Origin: Hevea brasiliensis
Taxonomy: Eukaryota > Streptophyta > Magnoliopsida > Malpighiales > Euphorbiaceae
DNA length: 64,000 nucleotides
Assembly: GCF_030052815.1 (NCBI RefSeq)
Contig: NC_079505.1
Span: 11,281,650 to 11,345,649, forward strand
Direction: 5' to 3'
Positions 56,201 to 64,000 of the stretch are shown here, piece by piece (position 1 is the first letter of the stretch; every line of letters begins with the position of its first letter). The notes beneath the pieces were generated by a model. The model searched no databases and had not been told where the DNA came from. It saw only the letters and a program-made list of their open reading frames with translations. A program made the position numbers and the translations under genes.

Positions 56201-57921
56201 GCCAACTCAGAAGGAGCTCAATCTTTGACAGAGGCGATGGATTGAGTTCCTCAAGGACTATGATTGTGTGATAGATTATCATCCTAGGAAGGCAAATGTA
56301 GTTGCTGATGCTTTAAGCAGGAAGTCCATCACAGCTTTAAGATCACTTAATGCCTGTCTGTCATTAGCTCAAGATGGAGTTATTTTGGCTGAGTTGCAAG
56401 TGAGGCCAACCCTGCTACAGCAGATACAAGATGGGCAGAGGGCAGATGAAAAATTAATGGCCATTGTGGGTAACATTCCAGAGGGAAAGGAAACTGAATA
56501 TGAGGTGAAAGCAGATGGGTGTCTGTACTATAGAGGAAGAGTGTGTGTACCAGATGACGGGGAATTGAAGACTAGTATTCTGAAAGAAACACACACTAGT
56601 GTTTATGCTATGTACCCGGGAAGCACAAAAATGTATAATGATTTGAAGCCTCATTATTGGTGGCCTGGTATGAAGAGGGATATAGCTGATTATGTGACTA
56701 AGTGTTTGACGTGTCAGCAAGTTAAAGCAGAACATTAAGTTCCATCAGGATTGCTACAGCCTATAAGCATACCTGAATGGAAATGGGACCGGGTCACTAT
56801 GGATTTTGTTAGTGGTCTACCTCTCACCCAAAAGAAGCATGATGCAGTGTGGGTGATAGTAGATAGATTTACGAAGTCAGCACATTTTCTGCCAGTTAGG
56901 ACTGACTACTAACTGGAGAAGCTAGCAGAATTGTATATCAGTGAGATAGTTAGACTGCATGGAATCCCACTTTCCATCATATCTGACCGAGACCCAAGGT
57001 TTACATCGAGATTCTGGAAAAAGTTATAAGAAGCCTTGGGCACACAACTCCGTTTTAGCATGGCTTTTCATCCTCAGACGGATGGACAGTCAGAACAAGT
57101 AATCCAGGTAAACCTAAGAACTAATTGAATTTTCAAAATTAATAAATTGAAATGATAGTAACAATGTGAATTATGTGATAGATCCTGGAGGATATGCTGA
57201 GGAGTTGTGTTATTGAGTTTGAGGGGAGTTGGGATAGATATCTCCCAATCGCACTGTGATATAACAATAGCTACCAAGCTAGCATTCAAATGGCTCCGTA
57301 TGAAGCAATCGTATGGGAGGAAATGTAGAACCCAGTATGTTAGACTGAATTGGGCGAAGATAAGCCGGGTAGGGCTGCACTGTGAAACAGACTGAGGAAA
57401 AAGTGAAGATAATCAAAGCTAACTTGAAGGTTGCCTCAGATAGACAGAAATCATATGCTGACTTGAAGAGAAAAGAGATAGAGTATGCAGTTGGTGATAA
57501 AATGTTTCTCAAAGTCTCACCATGGAAGAAAGTACTGAGGTTTGGGAGAAAGGGTAAGTTAAGCCCTAGGTTCATTGGCCCATATGAAGTCATTGAACGT
57601 GTGGGACCAGTAGCCTATCGGCTAGTTTTACCACCGGAACTGGATAAAATACACAATGTATTCCATGTTTCTATGTTGAGAAGATATCGCTCAGACCCTT
57701 CACATGTCATTTCCATGGAAGAGATTGAAATCCAACCGGACTTGACATATACAGAAGAACCTATACAGATCCTAGCTCGGGAAGTGAAGGAACTGAGAAA
57801 TAAACAAATTCCACTAGTGAAAGTGCTCTGGAGGCACCACAACACTGAAGAGGCAACTTGGGAAAGTGAAGAGATGATGAGGCAACAGTTCCCTCAACTG
57901 TTTGCATCAGGTAAATTTTGA
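53230..57921 (+). pseudogene. Element E gag-pol polyprotein (degraded)
   Basis: Starts at ATG 53230. Gag core (about 53600-53960), CCHC knuckle (54254-54295), protease DPGST (54545), RT with FIDD (55545-55556), RNase H (about 55980-56290), integrase (about 56580-57350) and chromodomain-like end (about 57770-57905). Breaks: several stops in gag, a frameshift between 54099 and 54242, one near 55085-55115 at the start of RT, TGA at 56226-56228 in RNase H, several stops in integrase and a frameshift near 57310. In the integrase zinc-binding end the second histidine is tyrosine (AMYPG). A 74-nt GT-AG insert lies at 57108-57181. Confidence 0.9.
57108..57181 (+). other. 74-nt intron-like insert in integrase of element E
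   Basis: Starts GTAAACC, ends GTGATAG and is AU-rich like plant introns. Removing it joins the codons for VIQ and ILED, exactly as in element D, where no insert exists, and as in the matching part of C. There is no duplication at its edges. Confidence 0.7.
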
Positions 57922-57950
57922 GGACGAAATTTTTATTAGAGGGGAAGAGT
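57913..57950 (+). promoter_or_regulatory. Element E pre-PPT hairpin and polypurine tract
   Basis: AAATTTTG and CGAAATTT arms (57913-57932, one G-T type mismatch) precede TTAGAGGGGAAGAGT. Confidence 0.8.
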
Positions 57951-60900
57951 TGTAACATCCTCACTTTAGCTAGTCCGTACAGTCTACTGTTTCGGTGATC
58001 AGTGTCGGTCCGGACAGTTAGGACATCCGGAAAAATATTTAAACTAAAGTGAGGAACCATAATTAACTCAAATATTAATAAGAAAAATTTAGAAAAAATT
58101 TTAGAAATAAAACACAACAAAGTTAAATGAGCCGGTGCCCTAGCGATGGATAACCTAGTGAGAAGTTACGGTTCTCGCAACTAGGAGCCCTAGGCCCGGG
58201 CAAAAAATTATAAAATAATTATTGGGACTCCAGAGAAGGGTCATTGAGGTTCTTATGGCATTATAATGCCAAGAAAATACCTAAAAAAATTTTTCAATCG
58301 GTACAGACAATTTTGGCTCGTTAAGCCAAACGGAGGGCATTTTGATCATTTCGTCTTCAGAGATGATTTTTGGCCAACTTGTCCAGTTAAATAAATAATT
58401 TATATAACATAAAATATGATTAAATGTTGTTAAAAAGTTAATTGAAATTAATTAGACAAAAAATGGAGAAAAAATGAAAGAAAATGGCATTATGACATCT
58501 AGTGATGTCATTAAAATTTTCCCAACCAATCCAATGTGGACACATGGCATAAACTTATTTAAAAGAGACAAATGGGCTGGAAAAATGAAACAAAAATCAG
58601 ATTTCTCTTCTCTTCATCTTCCTTGCCGTGAACCTCCTCCATAGCCAAACCATTTTCAAGCTTTCAAAGCTTGATTTTCACTCACTTCTACCCAACAAAA
58701 CCCTAACCTAGCAACACAAAAAATGTTTTTGCATCTTGGTGATTTTTTTGAGAGCAAAAAGAAAAGGAAAAGAGCAACCCTAGCAAGTGAGAAATCTCAC
58801 TCCATAGAGGTTAGTGACCTAACCTTAGTTTTCACCTTAAATTCATGTTAAGGACTATGTATTAGTGTAAATTACAAAGGAAATTTGTTGAATACCATTT
58901 GTATGTCATCCCTTAAATTTCGGCAGCCTTGGTAGGGTATGATTGTGATGAGTTTTGTGGAGTTAACATGCTTGTATGGCTGCCCACAATATGTATCTAC
59001 TAAGTGGATTGATGAAATGAAATGAAAATGCATGGGTTGTAATGTTTGAGTTAGGGTTTGGGGTGGAAAAATGGGACTTTGACCATGTGATGATGAAAAT
59101 AGGTTTTAATGGTCAATTAGTGACCATTTGGTTCTGTTTAAATAAAAAATGAAGTGTGTTGAGTAGTGGGATTTGGGTTTGGTGTGGCTGCCCTTGGTGA
59201 CCTGCAGAATTGGACATAAGTCCAGCAGGCTTGGGCAGCAATAACTTGAATTAAAGAGGTCCAATTAGTGCAAGGCCAATTGGACATGAAACTAGACACA
59301 TAATGGCACAACTTTGGTGAAGAAACTATGCCTAGAAAACCAAACCAAGTTAACCAAAAGTTTGCCCTAATCCGGGTGACCTGCATTCTGCCTGGGCAAA
59401 ATGACCAAATGAACAGTGTTTGGTTATTTGGCCATAACTCAGTGCAGAAAGGTCCAATTGACCTGAAATTTTATCAGCAATAAGCTGAGATATAAACCAA
59501 CAACTTTCATGAAGAAACCTAACCCAAATTATGGCCAGAACATATTCAAAAAGTGAGTTGCAGTCACTATTCCTAACACTGTAGATTTGGTCAGTCCAGA
59601 AATTCTTGAGAAATTTTAATCCGGCCAGTTGTGGTTTTTAGGCCATAACTTGAGCTACAAAACTCCAAATAGAGTGATTCAAAAAAGGAAATTCAACTAC
59701 ACAAAATAAGGAACAACTTCCATGTTGATCATTTTGCCAAATTCCCACTGCAAAAATGACCAATGGAACAGTAAATACAAAGCATGAAAACTGAAAATTA
59801 TGCCCAATTAACATTAAGCTTAGAAATGGTATTGGCAACCAATACCAACAAATTTTGAATGCAAAATGTGGTATGTTGGGAGTATTAAAATCAATGTACC
59901 TATTGTCTATGCAAAAGTCAACATTTTAGTTGACTAATAAAATGAATAGTAACACTAAAACTTGAATTTCAAGAATTGTGAAATTTAAAAGTGTAATATG
60001 CCCTAGTATACCTAACAAGATTAGTTTGGATAGCTTGGCATGCCAATAGAGTTCTGTTAGCAGTACTGCATATGACTCCATGCCATTTTGTATTTCATGG
60101 CTTCCCATGCCATTCTGTGACATAATAGCCTTTGGCTATGTTATTTGAGTTGATATACTTGGGTTTTAACTTTGATAATTATTACAGCTTATTAGCTATT
60201 CTGTTACACACCGGGAGACACAATGTGACCGATGGTGTGATGGTCCGAGGTACTTAGTACCCAATGCCAGTTTACCCGTTTATCCAGTCCAGTCGACTAG
60301 TATGGGTTACTCGGGCAATGATAATAAATCTTACAAATTTTTAATCAAATAATACCACAATAAATATCAGAAATTAAGTCTACCAAAAAATGTAAACATA
60401 CATTCTACATACTTATTTTTATTTTATTTTATATTGTCACCACTAAGCAGAATTGCTTAGCGCGTCGCTTTTGCCACGCACAGGTACTGGAGACCTAGCT
60501 GGGGAGCCCAGCAGACATTAGACTGGGTGAGCCTTCAAATCCGCATTCAGAGTCCAGAGTCACCTCACACCTGCAGTGCATATGGTAGGATATAGGACTT
60601 TGGGGTAGCATTTGTATTTTGTATTAGTTTTTGGATTGTAACTATAAACTTTTGAAATTATTTGATGATGTAAATATATAAAATTTCATGTTATAGAAAT
60701 TTTCTGTATAATGTATGTTGATAATGAAATGTTGAGAAATATTTATGATTGAGCTTCCAGTAATGAAGTGAAGAGAAAAATTTCTGAAATAGTGTTGTGA
60801 TTTGAGATTTTGAGATTGACTTGAAATGTGTATAATGGAGTTTGGATTTCGAAATTATATTGGAAGTGTTTTTAAACAGGTTCAGAAGAACTATTTTTCC

Positions 60901-61081
60901 AATTTACAGCCAGCACTCTGCCGGATTTTCTATAAAATTTGCGAAAAAATTCAGATTTATCAAAATTTGAAAATAAATGAATTAAAAGGGATAAATTGTA
61001 ATTGAAATATGAATTGGTGCTCCGGCACACTGAGTGGCATATCTTGCTCGGCTACACTGTAGACGGGTAAGGGGTATCACA
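57951..61081 (+). repeat. Element E 3' LTR
   Basis: 3131 bp, TGTAACATCC to GTATCACA, followed by the second TTATA. Confidence 0.95.
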
Positions 61082-62756
61082 TTATAGGCTACTCCACTGT
61101 TTTCAGACGTCCCGTACGCGTACCAAGGGTCGGAATTAGCATAGGTAAACCCGAACCCTCATTTTTCTTAATTATCTATGCCTGATTTTGATTAAAAATC
61201 TATAAAATATTCGTGGTAGGCTAGAAAATTTTAATTTCTTTTGCATTAGCTTAATAATATTGCTAAGGACCATGGGACAATATTTTAGAATTTTTAGGGC
61301 TCATTTTGATAGTTTTTGCAAAAAGATTAGTTGTAGGGACTAAATGATAATTTTTCTAATTGTGGTGGTTGACTGTTTGGATGGGCCCAGGAGGGGCCAT
61401 GTGATGTGATTGAATTGTGGATATGTGACTTGTGGATATAGAAGTGTATTTTGAACCCTTTTACAGGTTGGGTAGGTCCTAGGTATAAGGAAAACTCTAC
61501 TGGATTTTCAGCACAACTTAGAATGTCTTTTATTCTTTTTAAACTTGTATTGAATCAATTATATTAAATAATTATAATGAAATTGTCAGGTGAGCCAGGA
61601 CAGCCTTCCTCCTCCGCCCAGCTGCCGCAGTGACCTCAGTTTACGTCTGTGAACAAAATGTTGATTTTAATTATAATTTTAATATTACTATATGTTCAGG
61701 CATGCCCATGCATCACTTATAAATATATATTTATGTAGTTAAATACTAGGCACATTTTATATTGCATCTTTATTTGATGAAGTGCTATGGATGTTGTTTA
61801 TGGTACTTTAGAGTAGTGTGCGTGTATTAGCGTGCGTGTGGTGTGTGGTATTGGATATGGACAGGACGAGTAGACGCAACTGGAGCTTGACTCGCTGGGA
61901 CCTGATCCTTTTATAGATAAGTCGGGGCAGGCACGGCTCGAGATGATCTCGCTAGCCCCCATATTTGGTCTATTAAGCGAAAATCCAGCTTGAGATGTAC
62001 TCGTTGGCAGAGGTTGGATTAAGAGAGCTGCATAAGGGATCAGCTCCCATATATGTACTGTTTGCATATTATATGAGTGTGTGACTGCTCCAAATTACCT
62101 TTTTATTGTTATGATATGATTTATATAAAAATTATGATGGTGTTGCATTCCACTCTTTAGGATGCATTAGCTTTAGATAGTATAGAAATTGTAGTTAAAA
62201 TCGGTAGTTTACTCTTTGAGTCGAACACTCATTCTTGTTCACCTTTTTTTTCCAGGATATCAGAGATTTCTTGTTGAGTTCTAGCCTGCCTCTCTCCCTC
62301 GTAGGTCATCTATTAATGTCTGTGATGTTTTGTATAATTTTACTAACTTCCAGAATTTCGCATATGTTAGAAGTATTTTATTTGAATTGGGTCTCTAATA
62401 TAATATCGTGTTGGATCTGTAAAATTATTAGATGCATGTATGATTGGATTAGATGAGAGAGCTGAGCTCCTATTTGATTTTATGACATTATAAGTATGTG
62501 GAGGGTGAGCTGAGCTCCCCAAATTGTTATATATTGTGCTCACAGGTAGGACGAATCAAAAACTCTCCGTTGTATGATCCATGTTATGGTCGGACTCTGT
62601 CCGGTTGAATTCTTGAAATTGGGCTTAAAATGGGCCTTATGATTGAGTTAAGGAATAGTTAGGTTTACTACGGGTATCGGAGGCTTTAGGCTGACTCAGG
62701 TCCTAGTGTCGGCCCAGATCCTAGTGCCGGTCCGGCCCATAGGTTGGGTCGTGACA
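61082..62756 (+). repeat. Element C 3' LTR, second part
   Basis: Resumes at TTATA and aligns with 29610-30569 and 42716-43850 without the TRIM. A 19-bp partial repeat near 62700-62730 (GGCCCAGATCCTAGTG type) is longer than in the 5' copy. Ends GTCGTGACA, then TATTT. Confidence 0.92.
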
Positions 62757-63203
62757 TATTTTATAAAAAGTCCCTCTAACTTAAAATAACAGGTTTTCAA
62801 ATTAAAAAAATCCCTCTAAGTTGCGGTTACAATGTGATAATATTAATATTTTTGTGATAGGTTCAAATGGTAATTGAAACAACTAGTTTTAATGAAGTGA
62901 AAAAGGTAATTTTATTGTATTTTTAATATATAAGTATGTTATAATAGGTTAGAGAGATTCTTATGAAATAAAATTAAAATTTAGATTTTTTTATAATAAA
63001 TTAAAAATAAAAGACAAAAATAAAACATAAAACAAATTTTAAAAACATGATATAAAAATTACCTTAAAATCTTAAGATTTTAATAATTAAAATTTATAAA
63101 TAATTAAATAAAAAAATTAATATTTAATTTGATAAATTAATTTTTATATAAAATTTTAAAAAATATATTATATATAAGCACTCTATTAAGCTATGTAACT
63201 ATT

Positions 63204-63234
<31 letters not shown>

Positions 63235-63610
63235 TATTAATCAATTCACTGTCCATCCCTCTATTACACATTATTTCATTTCATTAAAAGGACTCCTTTG
63301 TAATTAGCCGGTCTAAGAAAAACTTCACCAGATATCCTTGGCCCACCGAAGTAAGGGCGAAACGATTAGTCGTTTAGTCGAACAAATTCGCGAAGGAATT
63401 TACCTGTCTAATACGACGCAAGCACTCTGGGAGAGACTTGGCTTCGGAGATTTGGAATAAAGAAAATTTTGTCAATCTAACAGTTCCTTCCTAAGGTTAT
63501 GGCGAGAGAAGAACCAGCAAGATTTTCTCCCTACCTTTATCTGACAGAACAGAAGCCTATGAACCAAGAAGCCCACTAGTGAAGCAACTTTCTCACGTAA
63601 TTAAAAACAG
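62757..63610. other. AT-rich flank right of element C
   Basis: Begins with the TATTT duplication (62757-62761). It is AT-rich to about 63250 with an (ATA)n run at 63202-63231. From 63250 the base composition becomes more balanced. No gene is certain; the balanced part could be a promoter or 5' UTR for the exon below. Confidence 0.6.
63202..63231. repeat. (ATA)n microsatellite
   Basis: About ten uninterrupted ATA/TAA units. Confidence 0.95.
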
Positions 63611-63722
63611 ATGAAGGCCCTTGCAGATTCAGAGGGGCTCCTCAAGAAGAGCAAAGCCTTCTTTAGGGAGGCACATCAATACTGGGTTAAGGTGGCTTAT
63701 CCCAAGATCATGAAAATCACAG
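63611..63722 (+). CDS. Possible first exon of a host gene, unknown product
   Basis: ATG at 63611 follows an in-frame upstream TAA (63602-63604). It opens about 37 codons of balanced composition that end at a good donor, ACAG|GTAGG (63722/63723). The encoded stretch is amphipathic and basic, with an aromatic-rich AFFREAHQYW segment. I do not recognise a family. The rest would lie beyond the window. Chance remains a real alternative for so short a frame. Confidence 0.3.
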
Positions 63723-64000
63723 GTAGGAGTCTTGTGAGCTTGGAATAGCTGAGGGGCTGATAAGGGTCCGGTTGGGAAGCAAGATTGTGCACTTGGCACG
63801 TTTGTTTATTGGAGCTGTTGTTGACGACTCTAATATTTACTGTTAATTCCCTGTTTCTAGAAATTGCCCATTTTCAACTTACCAAATTCACAAGTCGGCT
63901 CTGAGCTTTTGAGTTCGAATTAGATCAGAGAACCATATGAAAAAAAAAAATTGTAGGCAATTAAGATTCAATCCTTCTGATAAAGAAAAATAAAGAAAAA
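63723..64000. other. Right window edge, possible intron
   Basis: No coding signal seen. T-rich in places, consistent with an intron following the putative exon. Confidence 0.35.

Larger units (their letters stand above)
49958..61081 (+). mobile_element. Element E: chromovirus inserted in the C 3' LTR
   Basis: Flanked by TTATA (49953-49957 and 61082-61086). The empty target is visible in the C 5' LTR at about 29610. LTRs are 3144 and 3131 bp, with iMet primer site, gag-pol with chromodomain and polypurine tract. Related to D but a distinct family. Confidence 0.95.
28572..62756 (+). mobile_element. Element C: chromovirus (Ty3/gypsy), host of nested insertions
   Basis: Both LTRs, primer site, gag-pol with C-terminal chromodomain, polypurine tract and a 5-bp duplication (TATTT) are present. 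The 5' LTR is 28572-30569 plus 42716-43850, interrupted by element D and a TRIM. The 3' LTR is 48927-49957 plus 61087-62756, interrupted by element E. Without insertions the LTRs are about 2.7 kb, the internal region 5.1 kb and the element about 10.5 kb. It is older than D, E and the TRIM because they sit inside it. Confidence 0.92.

Noticed and set aside
63319..63463. 47-codon frame in the right flank
   Set aside because: No ATG and a length expected by chance; not supported as an exon.

Overview
The window is plant nuclear DNA, most likely a eudicot with a retrotransposon-rich genome. It consists almost entirely of nested and tandem LTR retrotransposons. The evidence is Ty3/gypsy polyproteins of Tat/Ogre and chromovirus type, tRNA-iMet primer sites, a TRIM, a probable MITE, AT-rich flanks and GT-AG introns. 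The species cannot be told from the sequence. All five large elements (A to E) lie on the + strand; only the small TRIM is reversed. No rRNA, tRNA, CRISPR array or intact host gene was seen.

Region 1 (1-25987) is a tandem LTR-internal-LTR-internal-LTR array of one Tat/Ogre-type family. Copy A (1-8242) has a 5' LTR cut by the window edge and has lost its LTR end, primer site, ORF1 and most of gag. It keeps gag-pro, a 184-nt intron, pol and the 3' UTR. The shared middle LTR (8243-14469, about 6.2 kb) is complete. Its upstream part carries a spliced antisense gene and a second antisense ORF, each with a TATA box; the LTR's own TATA box is at 12471. Copy B (14470-25987) has the primer site, ORF1, gag-pro, the same intron and pol, then a 3' LTR lacking about 5 kb. 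Both copies are broken by stops and frameshifts. The A 3' UTR holds six hairpins whose stems differ but stay paired. The U5 part of each LTR holds about ten hairpin-forming 60-bp repeats.

Region 2 (25988-28571) is AT-rich flank with a perfect 17-bp-arm hairpin and a probable MITE.

Region 3 (28572-62756) is chromovirus element C, bounded by the 5-bp target duplication TATTT. Its 5' LTR was hit by chromovirus D (30570-42710, duplication TACTC) and by a reversed 393-bp TRIM (43216-43608). Its 3' LTR was hit by chromovirus E (49958-61081, duplication TTATA). C is therefore older than D, E and the TRIM. The C gag-pol frame has 15 stops and no frameshift over 4.87 kb, whereas D and E carry several indels. 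E keeps a 74-nt GT-AG insert inside integrase.

Region 4 (62757-64000) is AT-rich flank with a microsatellite and one possible host exon at 63611-63722.

None of the elements is autonomous as read. Encoded roles were: Gag for particles, protease for processing, RT/RNase H for cDNA, and integrase (with a chromodomain in C, D and E) for insertion.
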